A DNA stretch of 64,000 nucleotides from Dactylosporangium sp. AC04546. Its GTDB lineage: Bacteria > Actinomycetota > Actinomycetes > Mycobacteriales > Micromonosporaceae. Below are positions 16,482 through 23,456 of this stretch, piece by piece (positions within the stretch are counted from its first letter, which is position 1; the number at the start of each line of letters is the position of its first letter). A program made the position numbers and the translations under genes. The DNA is taken from NCBI RefSeq assembly GCF_022095675.1, contig NZ_JAHYSG010000006.1, forward strand, positions 124,001-188,000, in the 5' to 3' direction. Below the pieces are notes generated by a model that saw nothing but the letters and a program-made list of their open reading frames with translations, did no database searches and had not been told where the DNA came from.

Positions 16482-17222
16482 GTGGTGGTGACAGACGAGG
16501 AGTTACAGGCTGCCCGTCGGCCCCGGGATGTGGTCGATGTTGCCGGATCGTGGATCGCTGGGGCGTTGGCGACACACGGTTTCCACTGGCTCGCCAGGAC
16601 GCGGACGGTGCAGCGGCAGGCTGGCAGCTTGCTGCACCAGATTGCCTTGCACCCCAGCTCGTACAACCGCACCGACAGGCTCGTCTCGGTGTCGACCTAC
16701 GTAGGGGTACGGGATCCAGCATTTCGGCGGTGGCGGCTGGCCCACCCGCACTTGGTGGCACCACCCCGCGACCACGACTTCGTCTGCGGGCATCTGCTGG
16801 GTTACGCGTCGGGCCGCGCCAACGGCTATCTGTACGGCGACGCCCAGGACGGCGACATCGACCTGACCGAACCTGCCGAGCGGGCGAAGCGCCTGAAGCG
16901 GTTCGTGGCGATGCTGGAGGAAGGCGTACTGCCGTGGTTCACCGAGGCCAGCGACCCAGACTTGATCGTCAACTCGCGGGCTGGCGACTACACCAACAAC
17001 CCGGTCGCGCTGATGGAATGGCTGGCCTACCAAGACCGAATCGATCTCGTGCACAGCTATGCCGAACGGTACCAAGCACGCCATCCCGGCACTGAGCAAC
17101 GCTGGACACACGGTGCCGCAGCCGCGACCGCAGGACGCATGAGCCCGCACGGTGGTGACACGGCCGCGGCGATGGGCTGGTGCGCCACCATACTCACAGC
17201 GAACCCGACGGGCAGCGGATGA
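16482..17222 (+). CDS. hypothetical protein
   Basis: 246 residues, soluble, with no signal peptide or membrane helix. Recognisable stretches are HGFHWLARTRTVQRQAGSLL, QIALHPSSYNRTDRLVSVST, DLTEPAERAKRLKRFVAMLE and EEGVLPWFTEASDPDLIV. This pattern (an N-terminal beta region asking whether the sample fits, then a helical GVLPWFE block) resembles uncharacterised DUF4304-type proteins often found near toxin/immunity genes, but I am not certain of the family. GTG 16482, 16485 and 16488 are consecutive possible starts. It has no obvious operon partner. Confidence 0.7.
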   Translation: MVVTDEELQAARRPRDVVDVAGSWIAGALATHGFHWLARTRTVQRQAGSLLHQIALHPSSYNRTDRLVSVSTYVGVRDPAFRRWRLAHPHLVAPPRDHDFVCGHLLGYASGRANGYLYGDAQDGDIDLTEPAERAKRLKRFVAMLEEGVLPWFTEASDPDLIVNSRAGDYTNNPVALMEWLAYQDRIDLVHSYAERYQARHPGTEQRWTHGAAAATAGRMSPHGGDTAAAMGWCATILTANPTGSG

Positions 17223-17275
17223 TCGGCGTCGCGCAGGCAGCTCAGTGGACGGCAACGTCAAGCGGCTCTATTGGC

Positions 17276-17575
17276 TCAGTCGTCCTCGATGTATCCGGTG
17301 GTGGGGTCAACTTGGGCCAGGAAGTTGCGGATGTGCTCCATGTGCTCGTCGAGCGACAGGTTCGGGGTCGGGCTCACGCCGAAGCCGTAGCCGGGGTTCG
17401 GCCCGCTCAGCCACGCGTAGTCGGTGCCGCCGAACTCGTTTGGGCTGAGGGCGAACAGCTCTCCATCGACTTCGAGCGTCAATGAACTGACGTCGGCCGC
17501 GCCTTCGGTTTCGGGGCGCACGCCGGGCACGGCCTCCGGGTCGCCATCGCCACTGTCTGGGTAGATCGCCTTCAC
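17276..17575 (-). CDS. small conserved hypothetical protein
   Basis: 99 residues from GTG 17575, acidic and soluble: KAIYPDSGDGDPEAVPGVRP, then SLTLEVDGELFALSPNEFGG, YAWLSGPNPGYGFGVSPTPN and a helical end EHMEHIRNFLAQVDPTTGYI. The balanced composition and start-like VKAIYPDSG suggest a genuine small protein; the reading frame extends to 17674 and ATG 17608 is an alternative. The family is not identified. It is convergent with the preceding hypothetical gene (54 bases between stops). Confidence 0.6.
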   Translation of the reverse strand: MKAIYPDSGDGDPEAVPGVRPETEGAADVSSLTLEVDGELFALSPNEFGGTDYAWLSGPNPGYGFGVSPTPNLSLDEHMEHIRNFLAQVDPTTGYIEDD

Positions 17576-17724
17576 ACAGCCATCTTCGCGGGTTTGCCCG
17601 GCCGGCATCCTGATCTGCCGCGATCCCCTCGTCACGAGTGTCACGCCGAGTCGATGGAGCCGGCGTCCGGACATGCCGAAAGGCGGGCGTCGCCTATCGC
17701 GACTGCTTGAGGTAGAACGATGGG

Positions 17725-18375
17725 GTGATCATTGTCGTGACGGGGCCTAGTGCGGCCGGAAAGTCGACATGGTGTCTTCGGCACTTCCCGGAGCACACAG
17801 TGCCCGAGTACGTTCCGAGCGGCGAGGACATGCCCGGGCCGGCGCCCGCCGAACAGGCGGCCTTCTGGTGCGAGGTCAACACTCGGCGGTGGCTGCAGGC
17901 TGAGCACCAAGAGCGCCGCAGCGGATTGGCCGTCTGTGACGATGATCCACTAAAGCTGCATTACGCCTGGTCACTCGCTCGTATCGGCGAGCTGTCGTGG
18001 CGACATTGGCAGGCCGAGATCGATGTTCACCGCAGAGCCGTAGCGGATGGAAAGCTCGGGTTCGCAGATCTCATACTGGTTTCCACGCCCACGGAAGAGG
18101 AGCTTCGCCGGCGACGCGACGCCGACCCCGTCCGGCGCCGTCGCAACTTCGACCTCCATGTCCGGCTGATCGAACCTCTGCGGCAGTGGTACCAGGCCGT
18201 TGAGCGCGTCGGCGCCGCCCAGGTCTTGTGGGGACTGCCCCCTGCCGGTCTGCCAGCTAAGCTGCCGCCACCCAAAGACAACCGATGCGACATCGACGTC
18301 TACGACGCCGTTTTAGCAGCCTTGCCAAGGCTTTCGGCAACGACGGAATCTGAAACTCTTCGATCCAAATCTTGA
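17725..18375 (+). CDS. P-loop NTPase, kinase-like (AAA family)
   Basis: 216 residues beginning almost directly with Walker A: IIVVTGPSAAGKSTW (GPSAAGKS). Later parts include PEYVPSGEDMPGPAP, LAVCDDDPLKLHYAWSL, a Walker-B-like FADLILVSTPTEEELRRRR and an Arg-rich lid (RRRDADPVRRRRNFDLHVRL). This layout fits small-molecule or nucleoside kinases and ATP-binding proteins of the AAA_28/AAA_33 kind. The substrate is unknown. GTG 17725 is the only sensible start because the fold begins at residue 2. The C-terminal ~25 residues look disordered. Confidence 0.75.
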   Translation: MIIVVTGPSAAGKSTWCLRHFPEHTVPEYVPSGEDMPGPAPAEQAAFWCEVNTRRWLQAEHQERRSGLAVCDDDPLKLHYAWSLARIGELSWRHWQAEIDVHRRAVADGKLGFADLILVSTPTEEELRRRRDADPVRRRRNFDLHVRLIEPLRQWYQAVERVGAAQVLWGLPPAGLPAKLPPPKDNRCDIDVYDAVLAALPRLSATTESETLRSKS

Positions 18376-18513
18376 GCGCTCTCATTCGATTGCACACGGA
18401 TCTGCCGCAGCGGGTGCACTGGTGTTCATCGCGATGTGCGTGTAGTCGGTCGGCGCTGAGTCGCGAATCCGCGCCCCGGTCGTGGTTCGGGACCGCTGTC
18501 CGGAGGCGGAGTG

Positions 18514-19527
18514 TTACGCCGTCCCTGAGGGCGCGCCGCAGGTTGGGCAACGACCCGTGTCGGTGTGGGCCGGCCGGCCGCTTGACGGCAGCCGGCCCCG
18601 GGCCGCGATGGCCAGCGGCATCGACAGCAGGCCGACCATCAGTACCAGCACGGATGCGGCCACCATGGGTGACCACGCCGGGGTGATGGGCCTGCCGGGG
18701 TTGGTGTCGTCGAGCATCGCACCGAGCGGGTTCAGTGCAAGCATGCCGATCGGTGTGAGCAGGATCAGCAGTGCCCAGACGCCGCGGTGGTCGTGCCGGG
18801 CGGCCAGGCCGAGCGCGAGCAGTGCCCCGCCGATCAGCAGTGTCACCGCGGCGGCAGGCAGTGCCGTCGCGGCGGCTTCGTAGTAGTAGTCGCCGGAGAA
18901 GACGAAGCGCGGCGCGGTGCTGGCGGCGACCGGCACGCTCGCTGCCGCGGCGGCGAGCGGTATCAGCCGGACCCACCGGGGTTGCCGTCCGGTCGCGCCG
19001 AGCGCGACGATACCGAGCACGAGCTGGGGCAGCAGCACGAACAGCGGCGGCCGGTGCATTCCGGGCAGCATCGCAGCCGGCACGACGCCCGCAGTCACCA
19101 GCACGGCGAGGCCGACCGCCCACCGGAACCACCGGCCGGGCGCGACAACGTGCACGACGACGGCCAGCAACCAGGCTGCCCACACCGGGACGCCGAGCGC
19201 CGACAAGAACGGCCCGCGCTGCGGAAACCACGGCGCCCAGGGCACCACCGCCTCGAAGATCGCCCACCCGGTCGCGAACGCGGCGAGCGTGGCCAGCGCG
19301 AGCAGGCCGGCGAGCCGGAAACCGGGACCGAGGCCTTGCGCGATCCGCAGGTGCTGGCGCAGCCCGCCGACCGCGAGGTCCGCGACGTCGGCGGCCGAGG
19401 GTCTCTTGCGGTCGGGCGCGGCCAGGGACAGGTAGGTGTCCACCAGCTCCGAGCCACGCTCCCGCCGATAGTCGGCCGGATAGAACAGCGCCGTCCAGCG
19501 CGCATAGCGGCGTTCCAGATCGGTCAT
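18514..19527 (-). CDS. multi-pass membrane protein co-transcribed with PadR regulator
   Basis: 337 residues. The N-terminal cytoplasmic segment DLERRYARWTALFYPADYRRERGSELVDT is characteristic of proteins encoded beside PadR regulators in actinomycetes. About eight hydrophobic segments follow, and the C-terminus ends in a small zinc-ribbon-like tail (DTGRCPTCGAPSGTA; two Cys visible). No transport or enzyme motif is recognised. ATG 19527 follows GGGAGG. It begins 56 bases after the PadR stop, so the two are almost certainly one operon and the membrane protein is the likely target of PadR control. Confidence 0.8.
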   Translation of the reverse strand: MTDLERRYARWTALFYPADYRRERGSELVDTYLSLAAPDRKRPSAADVADLAVGGLRQHLRIAQGLGPGFRLAGLLALATLAAFATGWAIFEAVVPWAPWFPQRGPFLSALGVPVWAAWLLAVVVHVVAPGRWFRWAVGLAVLVTAGVVPAAMLPGMHRPPLFVLLPQLVLGIVALGATGRQPRWVRLIPLAAAAASVPVAASTAPRFVFSGDYYYEAAATALPAAAVTLLIGGALLALGLAARHDHRGVWALLILLTPIGMLALNPLGAMLDDTNPGRPITPAWSPMVAASVLVLMVGLLSMPLAIAARGRLPSSGRPAHTDTGRCPTCGAPSGTA

Positions 19528-19583
19528 GGTCGAGCCTCCCTGGTCCTGTCCCTCCGGGCGATCATGCCGGCGTTCCGCCGGGA

Positions 19584-19934
19584 TCACGCGACCCCTCCAC
19601 TGAGGCGGGGCGCAGCCTGGATGGCGCGCAACCGGGCGGTTGCGGCATCGACGTTGCGGCGCATGCGTTCCGTTTCGGTGGCCAGCACCTCGCCGCCGGG
19701 CTCGGTGAGCTGGTAGTAGCGGCGCAACCGGCCTTCGACGATCTCCTCGTGGTCGATGCGCACCAGGCCGGCGTCGACCAGCCGGTCGAGCGCCCCGTAC
19801 AGCGTGCCGGGCCGCAGCGAGATGCGGCCGCCGGACAAGCGGTCCACCTCGGCGATCAAGCCGTACCCATGCAAAGGCTCACCAGCCAGGGCAGTGAGGA
19901 TCAAGAACGTGGGTTCTCGCAGCGGCGTCTCCAC
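19584..19934 (-). CDS. PadR-family transcriptional regulator
   Basis: 116 residues. The winged-helix domain is clear: FLILTALAGEPLHGYGLIAE, GRISLRPGTLYGALDRLVDA and the wing IVEGRLRRYYQLTEPGGEVL, followed by a C-terminal dimerisation helix. PadR proteins usually repress their own operon. GTG 19934 is chosen because TATATT (plus-strand positions 19942-19947) lies seven bases upstream, the leaderless arrangement; the frame runs on to 20042 but without family similarity. It is first in the operon with the membrane protein downstream. Confidence 0.88.
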   Translation of the reverse strand: METPLREPTFLILTALAGEPLHGYGLIAEVDRLSGGRISLRPGTLYGALDRLVDAGLVRIDHEEIVEGRLRRYYQLTEPGGEVLATETERMRRNVDAATARLRAIQAAPRLSGGVA

Positions 19935-19941
19935 GCGGGCC

Positions 19942-19947
19942 AATATA
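19942..19947 (-). promoter_or_regulatory. -10 box of the PadR operon
   Basis: On the minus strand TATATT is followed by seven bases and then GTG 19934. This decides the regulator's start and implies a leaderless transcript. Confidence 0.5.
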
Positions 19948-20206
19948 TCGGCTGCGAAGGTATGACGGAAGATTGCCACCGCCGGGCACAACCCGGATAC
20001 AGATGCGTCGTCACCGCATCCGGAACCTTGTTCCAGCCACACGCCGACGGCGGCGCCCGGATGGCGGCTCGATCCACGGCGGATGGGGCGTGGAAGCTCA
20101 GCATCCGCTCATGCCACTGCGCGCTTCGTGCCGGAACCGGTCGTTGCCAACGGCAATTGGCACGGCGCGCCGGGGCCTCCGGTCGTGCTGAACGTTGCGC
20201 GCCTGA

Positions 20207-20716
20207 TCACCAAGAACGGCGATCGTCAAGAGCGCGGCGTTCCATGACGCGATCGGCAGGACTCTTCAGCCCTTCTTCGGCGATGAACTCCAGGAAGTCC
20301 GCGGCCACCGGCTCGTGATCGTCCTGGTCGTGGAAATGGAACCAGACCTGCTCGTGACAGCGCCCTTCGGTGACCGGGAACCCCCAGTAGTCGCCGGTGC
20401 CCACCGCCGCCACGGCGACGAAGTCACCCTCGGGGAACCATTGCTCGTTCTCCGACCAGACATCGCCGTACCTGGCCGGCTTGCCCGGCTCAACGAGCGG
20501 GAACAACTCGACGAAACCGAACACGCCACCGCCGTATCGCGTCATGAACACCTTGTATTTGTCCGGAAGGACGATGCCCATCCGGCCCTCAACGAGCGCG
20601 ATCACCTCAGGCGTGGAGACGAGCCCATCGACCAGCGCAAAACCATGCCGGGCCCGCTCCCGGGCCGACCTCTGCCGCAACGGCTCGGCCAGCATGTCGA
20701 ACTCCGCAAAATCCAC
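20207..20716 (-). CDS. SMI1/KNR4 (SUKH) family protein
   Basis: 169 residues. SUKH features are ALVEGRMGIVLPDKYKVFMT, RYGGGVFGFVELFPLV, DFVAVAAVGTGDYWGFPVTE and CHEQVWFHFHDQDDHEPVAA, the alternating strand/helix pattern with the conserved Trp and Gly. SUKH proteins are commonly immunity proteins against polymorphic toxins. No toxin gene is beside it, so it may be an orphan immunity protein. It is cytoplasmic, with no signal peptide. The start is GTG 20716. Confidence 0.85.
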   Translation of the reverse strand: MDFAEFDMLAEPLRQRSARERARHGFALVDGLVSTPEVIALVEGRMGIVLPDKYKVFMTRYGGGVFGFVELFPLVEPGKPARYGDVWSENEQWFPEGDFVAVAAVGTGDYWGFPVTEGRCHEQVWFHFHDQDDHEPVAADFLEFIAEEGLKSPADRVMERRALDDRRSW

Positions 20717-20851
20717 GTGCGAACCCTAACTCCGCCCTGCGGACAGCCAGCGCGCCGAGCATCGACCCGCGTGCGCACATCTGGCACTGACCGTGCGCGG
20801 CCATTGGGGGGTCGGACCCACGCTCGCCGACAAACGAGTCCCGGGAGTTGA

Positions 20852-21234
20852 ATGCCACGGCTGTTACCAGTGCTACTCCTTGCCACGACGGTCGGCCTGT
20901 CCACCGGACGCACCAGAGAGCCGGGCAACACAACGGCCACGAACGGGGCAGCCACGAGCGCGGCGGCCGCACCGAGCGCCACCGTTGACGTGAAAGGGAG
21001 TTCGATGAGGTGCACATCAACTCCGGCATCCCCAACCGGGCTCTCTATCTGGCCGCGGTGAGCATCGGTGGGCATGCGTGGGATGCTCCCGGGCACATCT
21101 GGCACGAGGCGCTGGCCTTGGCGGCGGTGGAATTCGCCGACCTGATACGCATATTGCTGATGGGTATGGAAATTGTGGACGTGTGCCCCGTCCACATCCC
21201 ACATCGTGTGGCGCGGGAACAGCCCACCCTATGA
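20852..21234 (+). pseudogene. broken composite: lipoprotein-like N-terminus joined out of frame to an M4 metalloprotease C-terminus
   Basis: ATG 20852, with GGGAGTTGA upstream, starts a signal peptide (MPRLLPVLLLATTVGLSTG) and an Ala/Ser/Thr linker (NTTATNGAATSAAAAPSATV), like a secreted lipoprotein whose Cys is lost. From 20998 another frame reads EFDEVHINSGIPNRALYLAA, then VSIGGHAWDAPGHIWHEAL, the C-terminal domain of thermolysin-type (M4) proteases; it is preceded by a stop at 20986 and ends at 21234. The M4 catalytic HExxH domain is absent. This is either one frameshifted, internally deleted gene or two remnants. No function is expected. Confidence 0.65.
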
Positions 21235-21325
21235 GGGTAGGTGGTAGGCCCGGATCGAGAAGGTGAGGTCGGCCGGAGCCGGTACGAGCTAGCGTCTGAC
21301 CTGCTTGCTTTTGAAGGGATTCCCC

Positions 21326-21958
21326 ATGTCGTCATTGGTAGCCCTGGTCGCCATTTTCCTACTCCTGCTCATCCTCGTCGGTGCCGCGGCGGTGGCACTC
21401 GGCCGACTCCGCCGTCCGCGGCGGCGGCGTTGGCGCCAGACCCGCGGCGGCAACACGAGGGGCGGGAACACGGTACGTGAGGACAGCTCGGTCGATCCGG
21501 CGGCGGCCAGTGCGGCACCACCGCCCTTCCAGGCACCATCACCGCCACCCATGGACGCCGACTATGCAGTCGCCCAGGTTTATGCGGCACAGGGGGGCGA
21601 TGCCCGCGGGACGGACGGCTCGGACCCGCAGCAGGCAACCCGCCGGCCACCGGCAGCCGATGCTGCGCGATCACCGTTTGCGGTCCCGCCGCCTCCGGGG
21701 CTCTGGGATGCCACGCAGGCCCAGGATCTCCGGAGGCGCTGGCACGACGTGGAGAGCGGGTTCCTCGCGGACCCGCCGGGCAGCGTCACCGAGGCGCGGC
21801 AACTGCTGGACGAGGCGGTGAAGGCCCTCGCAGACAACGTCTACAGCCGCGAGGAGCAGCTCGAACACGGCGGTGCGCAGGCGTCGGACAGTATCGCGGG
21901 CATGCGCGACACCGTCCTGGAGTACCACCAGATGTTCGATCGGTTGTTGTCCGTCTGA
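21326..21958 (+). CDS. single-pass membrane-anchored protein with helical C-terminal domain
   Basis: 210 residues from ATG 21326 (GAAGGGA upstream). One N-terminal membrane helix (SLVALVAIFLLLLILVGAAA) is followed by a basic patch (RLRRPRRRRWRQ), a ~90-residue Ala/Pro/Gly-rich linker, and a helical C-terminal domain (GLWDATQAQDLRRRWHDVES ... EARQLLDEAVKALADNVYSR ... DTVLEYHQMFDRLLSV). This end matches the type of helical domain found on many uncharacterised actinobacterial membrane proteins. The orientation is probably N-out/C-in. Function is unknown. It is convergent with the oxidoreductase at 21981. Confidence 0.75.
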   Translation: MSSLVALVAIFLLLLILVGAAAVALGRLRRPRRRRWRQTRGGNTRGGNTVREDSSVDPAAASAAPPPFQAPSPPPMDADYAVAQVYAAQGGDARGTDGSDPQQATRRPPAADAARSPFAVPPPPGLWDATQAQDLRRRWHDVESGFLADPPGSVTEARQLLDEAVKALADNVYSREEQLEHGGAQASDSIAGMRDTVLEYHQMFDRLLSV

Positions 21959-21980
21959 GCCTTTTCTGCCTGGAACTTCG

Positions 21981-22907
21981 CTACGGCACAAGAACGATGC
22001 GGTCGTCCGTGTCGGCGGTCCAGGCCTGGGCGACCTCGGCGAGCGGCACCGCCCGGGCCCGAACGTCGATCGTGCCCTCCGCCACCGCCCCGGCGAGCCC
22101 GGGTAGTTCCTCGATGAAGTCCCGGGCGGGGACGGACCCGATGCCGCTGCCGATGATCTGCAGCCGGGCCGAACGCAGCGCGACCGACGGGATCGGCGCC
22201 GTTCGGCCGCCCATCGACCCGATCTGGATCCAGGTCAGCGGTGCGGTGCGATCGGCGCGGGCGGTGAGCATCGGGATCATCGCATTGGCGGCGGGTTCGC
22301 CCCAGACGTAGTCCAGGACGATGTCCACGTCCGCCGCGCAGTCGATCCGGTCGAACGTGCACGTCTCGTCGGCGCCCAAGGCGGGCAGCGCGGCCAGGCG
22401 TGTCGCGTCACGTCCGGCGGCGATGACATGCGCGGCGCCGAACAGCTTCGCCACCTGCACCGCCATCCGTCCGGCGTTGCCGGTGGCTCCGATGACCAGG
22501 ACGCGCTGCCCCGGGGTGAGCTCGACGCGGCGGCGCAGCGCGACCCAGGAGGACATCCCCGGGTTCATCGCGGCGGCGATCCGGACCGGGTCGACGCCCT
22601 CCGGCAGCACCACGCTGCGGCGGACGTCGATCACGGTGCGGTCGGCGAACGTCCCGAGCTTCGTGTCGTCGAGGGCCGCGTAGCGCAACTGCCCGGAGCG
22701 GTCGCGCACGACGCCGTCGGCACCGGGCACCAGCGGGAGCGTGCCGGTGCTGCTGTAGTGCGAGCCTTCGGCTTTCGCCCGGGTCAGGTGGTGCAGGCCG
22801 GCCGCGAGCACCTCCACGACCATTTCGTTGTCGTCGGTCGCGACCGGCTCCGGATGGTCGCGGTAGACCGGCGGGGCGTCGAACGCGGACAGGACTGCGG
22901 CATGCAT
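21981..22907 (-). CDS. zinc-less quinone oxidoreductase/alcohol dehydrogenase-like MDR protein
   Basis: 308 residues. The medium-chain dehydrogenase fold has an N-terminal GroES-like part (AAVLSAFDAPPVYRDHPEPV, VVEVLAAGLHHL) and a nucleotide-binding Rossmann part (VLVIGATGNAGRMAVQVAKL). The usual structural zinc Cys cluster is absent, as in NADPH-dependent quinone reductases. ATG 22907 is preceded by GGGAGG. The gene diverges from a MarR regulator, with a double palindromic operator between them, so it is probably repressed by that MarR and induced by an electrophile or quinone; the substrate is inference. Confidence 0.87.
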   Translation of the reverse strand: MHAAVLSAFDAPPVYRDHPEPVATDDNEMVVEVLAAGLHHLTRAKAEGSHYSSTGTLPLVPGADGVVRDRSGQLRYAALDDTKLGTFADRTVIDVRRSVVLPEGVDPVRIAAAMNPGMSSWVALRRRVELTPGQRVLVIGATGNAGRMAVQVAKLFGAAHVIAAGRDATRLAALPALGADETCTFDRIDCAADVDIVLDYVWGEPAANAMIPMLTARADRTAPLTWIQIGSMGGRTAPIPSVALRSARLQIIGSGIGSVPARDFIEELPGLAGAVAEGTIDVRARAVPLAEVAQAWTADTDDRIVLVP

Positions 22908-22923
22908 GGGAGCCTCCCGAGAG

Positions 22924-22972
22924 ATAGTTGGTATTGCCAACGACCACCAGCATGGTTGGTAATACCAACTAT
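22924..22972. promoter_or_regulatory. double MarR operator between divergent genes
   Basis: Two 15-bp palindromes, GTTGGTATTGCCAAC (22927-22941) and GTTGGTAATACCAAC (22955-22969), lie 28 bases apart centre to centre. Together they form larger 18-base arms (22924-22941 and 22955-22972) that match at 17 of 18 positions. The position between oxidoreductase and MarR starts supports an autoregulatory operator for a MarR dimer pair. Confidence 0.8.
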
Positions 22973-22990
22973 GTCAACTAGCATTGCGGC

Positions 22991-23431
22991 ATGACCTCCG
23001 AGGACACCGAGGACAGCCTGGACGCGCTCGTCGACGCCCTCGTCCGCAGCACCTTCCAGGTGACGGGCGTGCTGACGCGCATCGGCGCCGAGAACGACCT
23101 GTCCCTCACGCAGCTGCGGGTGTTCGGCATCTTGCGCGACCGGCGTCCCCGCGTCACCGAACTGGCTGCGTACCTGGGCCTGGACAAGTCGACGATGTCC
23201 GGCCTGATCGATCGCGCCGAACGCCGGGGACTGCTGGCACGGGGCAAGAATCCGCACGACGGCCGGGCCGTCGAGGTGTTCCTGACCCCGGCCGGCCGCG
23301 AGCTCACGCAACGGCTGTACCTCGAGGTCCGGCACACCCTCGCGCCCGCGTTAGGCCGGCTGCGACCCGAGCAGCGCGAACAACTCCTCGGGCTGCTCGA
23401 ACCCCTCCTGGACCCCGGTGGTGCTCAGTGA
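22991..23431 (+). CDS. MarR-family transcriptional regulator
   Basis: 146 residues. The winged HTH is typical: LTQLRVFGILRDRRPRVTEL, AAYLGLDKSTMSGLIDRAER and wing KNPHDGRAVEVFLTPAGREL, flanked by helices for dimerisation. ATG 22991 lies six bases after TAGCAT (22979-22984), so the message is probably leaderless and the -10 box overlaps the right edge of the operator. It should repress itself and the divergent oxidoreductase until a ligand binds. Confidence 0.92.
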   Translation: MTSEDTEDSLDALVDALVRSTFQVTGVLTRIGAENDLSLTQLRVFGILRDRRPRVTELAAYLGLDKSTMSGLIDRAERRGLLARGKNPHDGRAVEVFLTPAGRELTQRLYLEVRHTLAPALGRLRPEQREQLLGLLEPLLDPGGAQ

Positions 23432-23456
23432 GAGCTGTGGATCCTCGCCGGGGGTT

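Noticed and set aside
20119..20260. Plus-strand reading RFVPEPVVANGNWHGAPGPP before the SUKH gene
   Set aside because: Protein-like but lacks a start with ribosome-binding site, and largely overlaps the 3' end of a well-supported gene on the other strand.
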